Part shown: positions 41,933 through 53,422 of the stretch, one piece after another | Layout of the letters: each line of letters opens with the position of its first letter | Numbering within the stretch: the first letter of the stretch is position 1 | Origin: Aphelenchoides besseyi | Taxonomy: Eukaryota > Nematoda > Chromadorea > Rhabditida > Aphelenchoididae | Assembly: GCA_024699855.1 (NCBI GenBank) | Contig: JAMPIQ010000002.1 | Span: 11,656,001-11,720,000 of the forward strand | Reading direction: 5' to 3' | DNA length: 64,000 bases | Position numbers and translations under genes: made by a program | Notes under the pieces: model-generated | What the model saw: the letters and a program-made list of their open reading frames with translations, nothing else | Databases searched by the model: none | Told to the model about the DNA's origin: nothing

Positions 41933-44900
41933 ATGGAGGAGTTCGACGAATTTTCGTATAACAAAAAGGATCATATTGGTCATGGCGCATTTGCCATCGT
42001 GTATCGCGGACGACACAAAACGGTGGGTTTCCGAAATTTGTTGTTTTTTAGTGTTTTCTTTCAGAAGAACGTTGAAGTCGCGATTAAGGCGGTAGCTAAA
42101 AAGAACTTGTCAAAAGGAAAAAATTTGCTACAAAAAGAAATCAACATTCTGACCGATTTGAAGAGTCTGAAGCATGAAAACCTTGTTTCGTTGCTCAAAT
42201 GCGTTCAAACACCGACTCACGTGTTTCTGGTTATGGAGTTTTGTAATGGAGGAGACTTGGCTGAATATCTGCACACAAAAGGGGCCATAAACGAACCTAC
42301 TATTCAACATTTCTTCAAACAAATTGGTTGGTTTATAATCTTCTTTTGTTTGCTATCTTGTTTTTAGCACAAGCTCTTGAAGCAATCAACAAACGCGGTA
42401 TCGTACATCGTGATTTAAAACCTCAAAACATTCTTCTGTGTAATCCACCAGGCAAAACCAACCCACGAATACAAGAAGTCGTGGTCAAGTTGGCAGATTT
42501 CGGGTTTGCTCGCTTTCTGAACGATGGTGTTATGGCCGGAACGTTGTGCGGATCTCCAATGTATATGGCACCAGAAGTTATCATGTCGCTTCAGTACGAT
42601 GCAAAAGCTGATTTGTGGTCAATTGGAACAATTATGTATCAATGTCTTACGGGAAAAGCTCCGTTTGTGGTATTCGTTTATAGTTCTCTTTATGTTTTAC
42701 TTTGTAATTTATAGGCACAAACTCCACAAGCTCTAAGGAACTTTTACGAACGAAATCGTGAACTACAACCGTCTATTCCACCTTACTGTTCCCAAAATCT
42801 CGCAGATTTGTTGTTGAAATTAATGAAAAGGAACGCAAAAGATCGAATTGATTTTAGTAAGTGAATAGAAATGAGATTTCTTTTATCGAAACAAATTTTA
42901 GATGATTTCTTCACTCACAAGTTCCTGCATCAGCCCGTTAATGCATCGCCGGCCAGAAGAATTTTGGAACAACACAAAGTGCCATCAAGTCACGTGCGAC
43001 CAACATCAGCCGTTGAACCACCCGTTCCCGCAAACACTCATCCATATCCTCAAAACATTCATCGTGTTGGTTCAGAACAATCACATCAGATTCCACACAG
43101 TATTCCACATTCGCCGGTAATAAATCGCGCAGTACCGTCCACTTACTCGAATCCGATGCGACGTCGTTCTGACAACAACATGAGCGCTCCACGAACTTTG
43201 GTGCGCGGTGCAAGCGCCACAACTACAATGATTCCCGAACATTCACAACCCGAATCCTCACAACGAAACCACTACGATTCGCATTTACGTCCTCAAAAAT
43301 CGGCACCACCCAATCAAGCGATGACTGACTCAGAAGAGTTTACTTTTCTTCCACCTCTCAATCAACCGACTTCGTCCAATTCTTCTGGAATGCCATCACC
43401 TCAATCCGCCCGCCATGGTCAACAACAAGCCACGGAAACGGTGGTTAAACAAGTTCAAGTTCACAGCTCAAAGAATAGTTCTGCAAATCCAACATCCGCA
43501 GCATTCAATGCTCGCGCTGTTCCGGTACCCAGTCAACGATTAGCGTTTGCAAAGATGGAACAAGAACGCCTAAATACGAACTCCAATAATCGTCCAATAG
43601 CCGAAACTGTTTCTGAAGAACCAAACTTCGATGAAATGCGACCGCATGTCGAAGAGTTGAATCCTCCTAAAAGTAAGATATACGCTCGATCGAAGTTGTT
43701 CAATCTTAATTTAGCTAAATTCCTTATTCGCGAGGTTCCAAAAAGCAAATTGCCGGCACGAACTACCGTCTTCCGAAGACCCACCATGGAAGACGACGTT
43801 GAGAACGCGGAACCAACCAAACCATTGCATTCACCTTCTCGTTCTTCGACTACAAAACAGGAAACAAACGCGAGTACAAATGGAGCAAAGAAAATGAAGC
43901 CTGCTGTTGATAACATTCGATATTTGAGTGCGACACCAAGCAAAACGGAAACGCAAAATCCTCCAAGTTCCTCCAAGAAACTTGAATTGTAATCAACGTA
44001 ATTGTTTTGTTTAATAATTATCCTTTTTTAGAAGTGTAAGCGGTGATGAAGAGGATGTAGACGACGTATTGAATGAGTTCACCGGTAATGTACCGTTTGC
44101 AGCCGGTTTATCTGTTGGTAAGTAAATTCGTGATCTTGTTAATAACCTGAACGAAATTACAGAATCCTCGGGATCTCAAATGATGGACAGCGTGTCCGGC
44201 GACGATACGGGCACGACCACGAGCTCCGGTGTTTATAGCACAGCAAAACCGGCTAACGCAGTTGATCAACCAACATCGGCAAACCTTGCAGTTAAGTCAT
44301 CTCATAAACTTTCGGGATCAGTCAATTCCCAACCGCCAAATGCGGATGCTTCACCACTAATCGCTCCTGTACCGCTGAACACGCTAGAAGCTCCACCAGA
44401 ACTAGAAGACGAAACTCTAATGGACGAAGAACATCGTCAAGTGTTGGCCAAATTGCGCTTTGTTCTCGAACTAACAGAAATGTTAATTGGAGTTGCGGAA
44501 AACAATACGAACGCTATCGCTATGTTAATGGAAAACAACACACGTCGATCGGTTTGTTGAAAAAATGAAAACGTTTGCTAACTGGTTTCAATTCAGAAAG
44601 AACAATCAACTGATGCCTATCGCCGGTCTGAGCAATTGATTTTATACGTAAAAGTCATGCACATTATTTCTTCTTCGTTAGTTATGGCCCAACGACACCG
44701 CGATTCGGCAACCCTACAACCATCTCATGCCGTACAGCATGTTCTCAACCAACTAAACGATACTTATCATCAGTGCTTGGTAATTCAAGTCGTTTATTTC
44801 GTTTCTAACTTGTGTGTAATTTTTAGGCACGCTCCCAGGAATTGGCTTCGTTAGGTGTTCCAAGTAGTACGGATCCGACAACAGCAATTGTTTCGGCTGA

Positions 44901-45184
44901 AAGAATCATGTATCGACATGCCATTGATTTGTGTCAATCCGCTGCTATGGACGAGTTGGTTGGGAATCCGCAGTTGTGTCCAAAACGATACAAAACCGCT
45001 TACATGATGCTCCACACACTTTCTCAACAGGTAAGTGTGAAATAAGAGAATAAACTCATAACGTGTATTTAAGGTACAAAGCGAAAAAGATCGTACCGTT
45101 TTGGAAAGATACAAAAATGCTGTCGAGACACGTTTGCGTATATTAGAGAGTCAAGGTTACGTGATTGCAGTTACGACCAAATAG
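41933..45184 (+). CDS. unc-51: Autophagy-initiating kinase UNC-51 / ATG1 / ULK
   Basis: Ser/Thr kinase that starts autophagosome formation; in nematodes it also guides axons. Exons: 41933-42022, 42065-42326, 42368-42666, 42715-42856, 42902-43988, 44032-44117, 44163-44551, 44597-44779, 44827-45030 and 45074-45184, giving 950 residues (C. elegans UNC-51 is about 856). The kinase occupies roughly residues 8-275: [32 protein letters not shown] near 131, LADFGFAR near 160, MYMAPEVI and the end [17 protein letters not shown]. The long Ser/Pro/Asn linker contains an LC3-interacting-type motif (DSEEFTFL, near residue 410). The C-terminal ATG13-binding region (tandem-MIT class) begins at [15 protein letters not shown] and runs to the end. 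The family is certain. Confidence 0.96.
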
Positions 45185-45983
45185 TCGTTTCAATCATTTT
45201 GACATCCTTTCCAATAACCTATTTCTTGTGGCCTTTCAGGTGCTTCAATATAGTTGATTCTATGGCGGGCGTTGACTTTGTAGATCGATTAATCAGTTTT
45301 ACACTTCTTTTCCTCTTTAATTGACTTTGTTCTCTAAACGGCTCCTAGAAAAAAGAACACGATTCCGATCTTTGCTTTCTACATTAATTGTCATTCTTTC
45401 CAATTCGACTAATGTAATGTTCACGAGTCTTTTTTCATCATTCTGATGATAAGTCTATCCGGTACGGTTTTATTGACTAGTCTATTTATGTTTGCATGCC
45501 ATTTTGTATAGAGATGTTGGCAAAGGAGCTTGTTTGACAATGCCGACATTTACAGTGTTTTACGAAATTGAACATAAATTTATTGTTAAAAGCGAGTAGT
45601 CATCAAAACCGAAGGGTATTCTTAGACGAGAAGAAACAGTTTGGATACCTCGACTAATTGTCGGTAGACAACGAATTGACGAGTTCTTTTTTCGCCCACA
45701 ATTTTGACAACAATCAGTTTGAGCGTGTTAATCCGATCGCGGAATTAGCGGTCGGACCACATGTTTTGTTCCGCAGTATCGGTCAACTTCGGCTGTCCGT
45801 CGACTCTTCGGGTTCTGTGCATCGAGCGGGAAGATCGTTGTCCTAATCAGCCGCTTCGAGTCTCGTTCAATTTAGTGGTCTCGAATGGTATCGATGTACT
45901 GAATTTGAAATGCTGCGCGAGCAACATCGCAAGGTTTAGTTCATTGGTGACGATTAGTCGAAAATTAAGAGTCGTTCTAATTA
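45185..45983. other. Intergenic region, unc-51 / class C GPCR
   Basis: About 800 bases with no exon seen. It must hold the unc-51 3' UTR and the promoter of the receptor gene. Confidence 0.5.
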
Positions 45984-48900
45984 ATGCATATTATTTTCCT
46001 TCTTATCTTCATATTTTCCTTCAAAGTATGTGGTCAGCAATTCGTGTCGCCCATTTCAACAGGCGGCGATTATCATCGCGTGATCGATCAGTTGGCTAAA
46101 GCCTTGAGTTCACGCGCTCAATCCGTTGGTAATGTCACTGGTCTGCTGAATCGTGTATTGGACGGTCAGTCGCATCTCAATTCTTCTAATGGAATTCGAT
46201 CAAGTTGGCCAAATGAAGCGATATATCGTGTTGGCAAACCGTTATATCGAAGTTCTGCGGTCAATAATTCAAGTGAACAAACCGCCGCTGAAAAGTCGGA
46301 CAGTTCAATGGATAAATCTACGGAAACAGAAACCACCGCACACTCACGAGTAACTGTTCCGAGTCAACGTCTGCTCAATGATATTCTCGTTGTTCGATCT
46401 TCGCGACGTTTGTACATTTTGGCTTTGATTCCCGTTCATGAATCGTTGAATACGAACGTATGTTACGTCTTGCTTCCATTTCTAATTTTCGTAGGGTTAT
46501 GAATGCGGACAAATAGATGTGAATGCTATGGTCAGATTAGGTGCCTTTTTGACAGCGTTAGACGAAATTAATCAACGGGTATTGGAGCCGGATTTAAACC
46601 TTGGTGTTGTTGTTATCGACACTTGTTCATCGGATCTAAGAACATTGGCTAATCTCTACGAACTTTTTACCGGCACGAACATTGACAAGTAAGCAGATAA
46701 AGATAAGGACTGTAAATATTTAAGTTTATAGATCTGATATTGTGTCCGTAATTCTCGACGACGATAACTACTTTCCAATCACTAATCAGTATTTGCATCA
46801 TCTCAATTTGCCAATTGTTCGCACATTTTTTCCTCATCAGCAATCTGTAAGTCGTCGTCTTACTCAAATTTTTACCTAAATCTTTAGCAAATGTCAATTT
46901 CGATGCTACCCAGTATTACGCAGCCGATAGAAGCAATTTTGGATCTTCTTCAATATACGCAAAGTACGTGTGTGAGTGTAATTCACGACGAATCTTATGT
47001 TGAGTATGTTAATTTAAAGAATCAAAAATAACTTTTATGCTTGTAGGTTTGTTCGTGGATTATCGGAATTGGCATTCGAAAGATACATGTGTATTGACAC
47101 GGTTGTGAGTGCAAATTCAACTGACGGTATTGCTGGTCAACAACGAGTTGTTCGCAGTCTTCTATTGTCTGAAGCTCGAGTGATTCTCGTGTTGTATACG
47201 GAACGTTCGTGGATTGACTTTGCAAAAGCATTAAACGAAGAGATGGTTATTTCTGGTCGTTTTATTTTCGCAAGCTTATACTCGAGTCGTTGGAAGACTT
47301 CACGTGTGTACACGGAAATTTGGCCCAAATTCGACCAACTGCTCTTATCTGTCAAATATAAAATGCATCGCAACATTACATATTTAAACAAATTGAACGC
47401 CGAGTTTGCTCACTTACCGTTCCCTGTTCAATGGCTGCGACAATTTTGGACTACAGCGTTTAAATGCCATTTCATTGGCGAACAGTTTTTCGGCGAACAG
47501 TTTTCACGGTAGTTTTCTTCGAGCAATTGATAGTAAAGGTAGTGATCTTAGAATTTGTCCATCTCAACAAAATCTCGACCTTACCACTATATCTCCAGAT
47601 ATGAACGTCGCTCCGATTTCATTTGCTGTTTATTCTGTGGCTCAAAGTCTTCGTCGACTTGTCGAACAAAAATGTCCAGGTATCTTCTGTTTTCACGTGT
47701 GTTACAACAATTTTACGTAGGAGCATTGGTGCGTTCTCTTACCGACTGTCTTAGCGAACCGTATGATAAGCTGGTTCAATTGATTCAAACTGCCTCATTT
47801 CCACATCCTTTCGCAACGGGTGGTCAATTTAGTATCAACAGCACGGATGGTTTTGCGAAAGCTGAACTGATGCTCAATCGCGTTTACATGAATCAGGGCA
47901 CGTTAGTTAACGAAGAATTGGGTGTTTGGGACTCTGAAGGCGGACTCACTTACACCGCAAATAAGCACTTATTTGTTGAGGATCGTGATGGGAGTCGTAT
48001 TCAAGTCATTTCACAATGTCCAAAGTAATCAACTTTGTGGTGTTTTTTTAATTAGAGACGTTCTTTTTCAGATCATCTTGTTGGGGTGCGAGTGCAGTGA
48101 AGAGAACATCACGAAACACTCCACATTTTATTGACTCGTTATTCAACGTGAATACATTCGTATTCTCTTGTGTTTCCATTTGTTGGACATTTGTTTGTTT
48201 GATGTGTACCTATCAAAAAATGATCTCTTCCACGAACGATCCATTTTGGGCGTGCTCTTCAGTTAGCTTCGTTGGTGCCGCGTTAACGGCGTTGATGTCG
48301 ACGTTGTTTGTAATGGCTCCTTCCGAACCAACATGTGCATTGAGATTGAATACTTACTCTTTTTGTTTGCTTTTTGTTACAGCACCAGTGTTCGTTCGAG
48401 TTTGTTTATAATGTTTTTGAATTTGCTACTTGACAGTTTAGGTATTTAACAGTTGGAATTTTCATGCCGTTTCATTGAAAGGCGAAATTGTTGGAAACAA
48501 TCGGCCGATGCCGCCAAGTTTTCATTTTTGGTCATCGATTGAAATCATTTGTGTTCAAGTCTTCCTGTTGGCCCAATGGTCGTTTTTCGAGACTTTAGAT
48601 CAACTGGAATTCTCGCAATACGCCTCGCAATTTGCATGGCGATGTTTGGGAGGAGCACAGGTTTGTTCGAGGTATTAGATGGAAAAAACGAAACATTTTA
48701 GAGTGAAAACGTTCTGATACGATCTTGTGCATTTGTTGGTGTGATTAGTTTGCTGATGTTTTGTTGTGCTCTTTTTCGTTGTACAAATCGCGACATTCAT
48801 GCCGTTCTTCTCGCACTGAATACGTTTGCCATCAACGGAATCCTGTGGTATTTAACTCCGCAGCTCAATTTCCTGTTTCGTGACTATCTGGTTACTGCTC

Positions 48901-49249
48901 GTATGTTAAAAGCAAATGCAATTGACTATACAAATTCTCATTACAGTGTTGTTGTGGTATTCAGTTTCTGCCGTCCTCACTAACTACTGTTTTTCGCCCA
49001 AATATCCGATAATCGAATTGGCAAATACAGCTTTAAGTGATACGTCATACAACAACAAACGAGGCACACTGCTTCGTAAGGTACGAAACAAGATATCAAC
49101 GAATGAGTAACTGTCCTACTGTTTAGACTCAAATTGCTCAAGAGCAACAACAGAAAAGTCAAGGAACTAACATCGATTTTCAATTCGATCGTTCCACTTT
49201 ACACCAACCAACCACCTTGCCCAAAGCCTCACTTCAAAGTGTTCGATAG
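45984..49249 (+). CDS. Class C GPCR, mGluR-like, with a frame break
   Basis: Seven-pass receptor with a large Venus-flytrap ectodomain. Exons: 45984-46457, 46495-46688, 46732-46846, 46888-47003, 47047-47679, 47721-48024, 48072-48399, 48442-48660, 48702-48900, 48947-49080 and 49127-49249; about 945 residues if one base in 47486-47490 is ignored. It has a signal peptide ([17 protein letters not shown]), then mGluR-style text: [50 protein letters not shown]. The block of nine Cys that joins the ectodomain to the membrane in mGluRs is absent; only the CPKSSCWG pair is left. TM1 is [17 protein letters not shown]; later segments include [32 protein letters not shown] and [15 protein letters not shown]. 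In exon 5 the frame shifts at a 14/15-base duplication, and as written a TAG follows at 47510-47512. It resembles mGluRs and orphan class C receptors; the ligand cannot be read from this. Confidence 0.8.
47477..47505 (+). repeat. 14/15-base tandem duplication at the frame break
   Basis: The unit GGCGAACAGTTTTTC (47477-47491) is followed at once by GGCGAACAGTTTTC (47492-47505). The copies differ by one T. The reading frame used before the repeat is open only to 47512, while the frame that continues the receptor is offset by exactly one base here. Confidence 0.9.
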
Positions 49250-50279
49250 AACACAACAAAACGTACGATCATTTTGCGTCTGTCCACGATTGTTGTCATA
49301 TATTGGTCCATCTTATACACCATTCGAATTTCTTGTTAATGTATTTCTTGTCCATAAAACAAAAAAAATGACGACAGAGGATGAATGGTTGGTGGACGTT
49401 GAGTCGTTCGTTATGCGTACGAATGGAATCATTTGCATTGTTTAATCGGACAGCAACGCTAATTTAGTCAAATTGAAAGATTAATTTTGAATTTTGTTAG
49501 AATTGTTGGTCCATCACAACAAACTCACGTGTTGTTTGGTTCATTAATCGAATTTGCTTTTTCACTGAACGAACTTTTCTGCGAATTCGAAACCCACGGT
49601 TTAGTTTATTTTTAACAAATGAATCGTACAATCGATATATTATTCAGATACCCGACCATTAACTGATTATACTCACAATTAGCACAAATTTTGATGAACA
49701 ACCACTTCATTCTATTGTCACAGTAGTCGTATGTCATGTTCATTTGGTTGCATTTTATATTAAGCATGTTAAATACGTCCAAAGAATTTTTAGCGGAGTG
49801 CTTACGACGCAGTTCAACGTGGCGGATGTGCGGTTTGACTTCCGACCCACGCGCCGAAGTGGATGATTGGAACCAAATAGACGTGGTTAGGCATCATTGC
49901 CTTTCAAACGTCTCGCTTCCCATCGTTCCAATGGCAAATCTGACGTTAAATTCGACAGAAATTTCACTCTGGGGAAATTCTGGAGTATTTCTCTAGAAGC
50001 ACACTGACCGTTATGTTCGTGTTTGGGCCACGACAACAACACGCGACCGACCGTATGCTTCGGCAGCAGTGGGGCGTGACTTAACGATTCGCAGACGAAG
50101 TCTTAAAGAGACGTTCAGGAAAGACGTCGTCCGAAACGGAGGCGGAGTCAGTCGGAACGGTACGAACACGTTGACGTTAAGAGAAAACTTGTTCGATTAC
50201 ATTCTCTTCGCATTCATTCTTCTTCTGCTGATTATTCACAGTCGGCGGTTTCCGAGTGTCTTTGCTCGGTAGTGTTAAC
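49250..50279. other. Intergenic region, class C GPCR / neuropeptide gene
   Basis: No exon that I can support. An open frame at 50069-50272 ends just before the neuropeptide start and is read as leader or promoter sequence. Confidence 0.45.
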
Positions 50280-52201
50280 ATGAATTCCACTGTTAAAATT
50301 TACATGCGCCTTCTTTGTTTTATTTGTATCGTAGGTAAGTCAAAGGTTGTGTGATAGAAACAATATAAGCCGAAACTTCTTTGTCTCAATTTGAATTCTC
50401 TACGGAAACTTAAAAAGCGTGTGACTGTAGACGGTTGTTGTTGTTTTCGGAGTCATTGAATGATTATAATCGACTTGGACTATCCGTCATTACCATTATC
50501 ATAAGGTTGTTTTTCCCGATACCTATCCATCACAACTGATACATTTCGTTTACATGTCGCCGGCCTTTTCGAACATCCACATACCGAGTCTTCGTATTAG
50601 ATATGCACGTTCGATATTTTCGAACGAGCTGTGAATAGAATATTCGTTGACATTCGGCGATTACTGTAAGTTACGTCAAAAAGAAACATCCAAAAATGAT
50701 TGCAAAAGTCAATCAAGTTTCCTAAAATGGTTTCTCGATTGCACTAGTGTGTGAAGGCATTGTCCGTTTATCAGTAGCATTTGGATCTCTAGAGGAAATA
50801 AGCGGATTCGCGTCATGTTGCGCTACGCGCCCTCAATTCTCTTTCTTTCGTAGTCCTCGATGCAAATCCAATAATCTTTGGAGGTTCGCTGAATGACGAA
50901 CTTCTTGTCATTGTGTTCGTCTCCGACTGCACGATTTATTCCAAGCGGCATACATTTGCTGATAAACAAAATTTAATTTCTTCTGTAGGCCACACAGCAT
51001 TTCGGGGGGCAACGGTCGACGAAAACAATTTGATGGTCGTACAGAAGGCCGAGTAAATTCTCTAATCTCTTTTCAATGTTTGTAACTTCGACGCTCAGCG
51101 ACTTGGAGTTCTTTTGTTTCTAACGAACAAAAACTTATTGTTCACGAAACCGAACTCGTCATCCATTTGAGTGAGTGTCCTAAAGAGACCTCCAAATTGA
51201 ATTTACCGGTTGTCCATGACTTCCACCGACTTACGTGTATAACGTAAAGTTTATTGAAATTATCGTACAGAACTGAAACATCATTATGACTAATTGTTTG
51301 CACAATTTCAATGTGCGTGCTAATCAAATTGACACAAACAAGTGCAAAGTGCAGGAATCGATGTACAGTCTGAGGTTTTGCGTAATCTTCAATCATCTAA
51401 CTCGTACGTTCACAGCCTACGCTCAGAACAATAATCCAATTTCCGGACTGCGTTCCAAATCAGGCAATTTGGATTTTAAGACAAAAAATAGAAAGTTTGT
51501 TCGAGAGATTGTTATGACGAGAACAAATTTCGGAAAAAGAACAGGGCATCAGTTTCCGGATATTGAGACTCTTGGGAAATACGTAAAATCATATGGGCGA
51601 CTCTGTTTTTGACAAACCACTTCGCTTTGTTTTAGGCGTCATCGTTGAATACGGAAATTGTGAAACGGAATCACAAAGTGCAATTGCGGAGAACACAGAC
51701 GGTAAGAACGAGTTGCAATGAGCATAGTAATCGCATTGAATATCTGTAGAAATCTACGATGAATCGGAAGTCGCCGAAAAACGTGCCGGTGCGCGACCAT
51801 TTGTAGACTTGGATGCAAACAAACGTGGTGGTGCACGGTCGTTCCAATTGCCTCAAAACTGGAAGCGAGCCGGCGGTCGTGGATTCGGATTCTACAACAG
51901 TGATTTGGCTTCAGTAGTGAAGAGAGCAGGCGGAAGAGCGTTCTATGGAGGTGGAGCTGGCTATAATTTCGGCTCGTCGTTGTACGCTCCGAGTTACTAC
52001 GAAAAGAAAGCAGCGTACGTCCCCTACTACCTGTCCGAATACAAACGCGGTGGCGCTCGGGCATTCGGCAGAGATCAGAATCAATTTTGGTACGTTAACG
52101 AGAAGCAAAACGAGGAGAAGAGGGCAGGCGGTCGTACGTTCTCCTCATTTCCTGAAATAGACAAGTCAAATGAAAAATTGGTCAACAAAATGCACATCTA
52201 A
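50280..52201 (+). CDS. Neuropeptide-like protein precursor, [GA]G[GA]R-x-F family (nlp-9/nlp-21-like)
   Basis: Secreted prohormone. Exons: 50280-50334, 51636-51701 and 51750-52201, giving 190 residues. Exon 1 is the signal peptide (VKIYMRLLCFICIVG). Exon 3 holds six predicted peptides, each directly after a KR cleavage site: AGARPFVDLDAN, GGARSFQLPQNW, AGGRGFGFYNSDLASVV, one starting AGGRAFYGGGAGYNF, one starting GGARAFGRDQNQFW and one starting AGGRTFSSFPEID. C. elegans NLP-9 and NLP-21 carry GGARAF- and GGGRAF-type peptides, which is the basis for the family call. No Gly stands before the KR sites, so the peptides should not be C-terminally amidated; activity is expected to sit in the conserved N-terminal part. 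The 1.3-kb first intron is long for this window and may hold regulatory sites. Confidence 0.9.
50335..51635 (+). other. Long first intron of the neuropeptide gene
   Basis: The signal-peptide exon and the first spacer exon are 1.3 kb apart. I see no other exon in between; an open frame at 51286-51612 has no recognisable character. Confidence 0.6.
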
Positions 52202-53422
52202 AATCCATTAGACGCCGCAGGTGATCGTGAGCTTTGAAACATGTTTGACAGCTGATTGTGGCTTATCTGTCGCTTTAAAATTCGATGTTATAGGCGAACA
52301 GTTTCAGAGTGTTTGATGAACGTATTCGTTGCCTACTGCCTTTCTCTTGCTCTATCGCACATATCTGTGTTACTGAATGGCTTGTAAATGCGCTTATTTT
52401 CAGATAAACCGCGGACAATCGCGAGCTTTCCGACCATCACCTTTCCATTGGTAATTCGTTTTTGATCATCGATAACATCACTAAGGATGCGATTAACAAC
52501 CGATCACACCGAAACTCCTAACTGTTCTTCTTCTAATTTGGACATTGACTGCATGTAAATTATCTTATTCTCAACAACTGCTTACGCACTTATTTTCTTG
52601 TCAATTCGATCAATAAATTCTTGATCCGAGGAGCACGCCACTAGTCGTCTTGGTGTAATCTCGTATTTGTATACTCGTCCAAGATCTCTTTCTTGTTTCC
52701 GTAAAATAAATGGAATCCAATTGTTAATGCTGAGGTTATGGAATTTCTGAAATGTTTGACCGATAGACCAATTTATTGCTTTGAACAGGACCAAGAACGC
52801 CGATATTTGCGATCCATAAATAGGCATTCGAGGTCTCTACGAATGCAAGCAGAATACCGAACGTTTCATAAAGAATGATCGTTTCCATGCAAATGATTTC
52901 AATTTTCGTAAATGAAAACCCTATTTCACGACTTGGATGCCCTTCGATGTCTTTTTCTGCAGAATCGAGAATTCAATTAATCATTTCCGGAAATACGAAA
53001 TACACGGTTCGTTTCCCTTACTCTCGCTAAAGCAGGTTAACCAACGGCAACTAACAAACAATTCCCAGTTGGACGTTTGAAACGGAGGTTCTTCGGAGCC
53101 GCGGACCAACGTCATTTTGAAATATCGATGAAGAGCAAAAAACAAGCAGTTGAAGACTTTAATCTACTGGGAATATTTGAGCAACAGCCCAGTTTCTTTA
53201 TCGTCCTTTTAAACGTAATGATTGATATGAGCACATTGCGATTGTCGAAGTGGGTTTTTTAGAAGTCAATCGGACCATTGGGAAACGTCTAAACAGCAAA
53301 CGGTTGTGTTGTGATTATGGCGTTTAAAGACAACGTCATGAAATGAAATTTAATTGCACTAATACTCTGTTTATGGCATAATTTAAAAGCGGACGTAAAC
53401 AAAATATTCAAATGAAAAGTCT
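52202..53422. other. Convergent intergenic region
   Basis: Lies between the 3' ends of the neuropeptide gene (+) and the Cys-module gene (-). No exon or repeat that I can support. Confidence 0.5.

Noticed and set aside
50069..50272. Small open frame with a hydrophobic end (DYILFAFILLLLIIH) just before the neuropeptide gene
   Set aside because: It stops eight bases before the signal-peptide exon in another frame, and the neuropeptide signal peptide is complete without it. Read as leader sequence.
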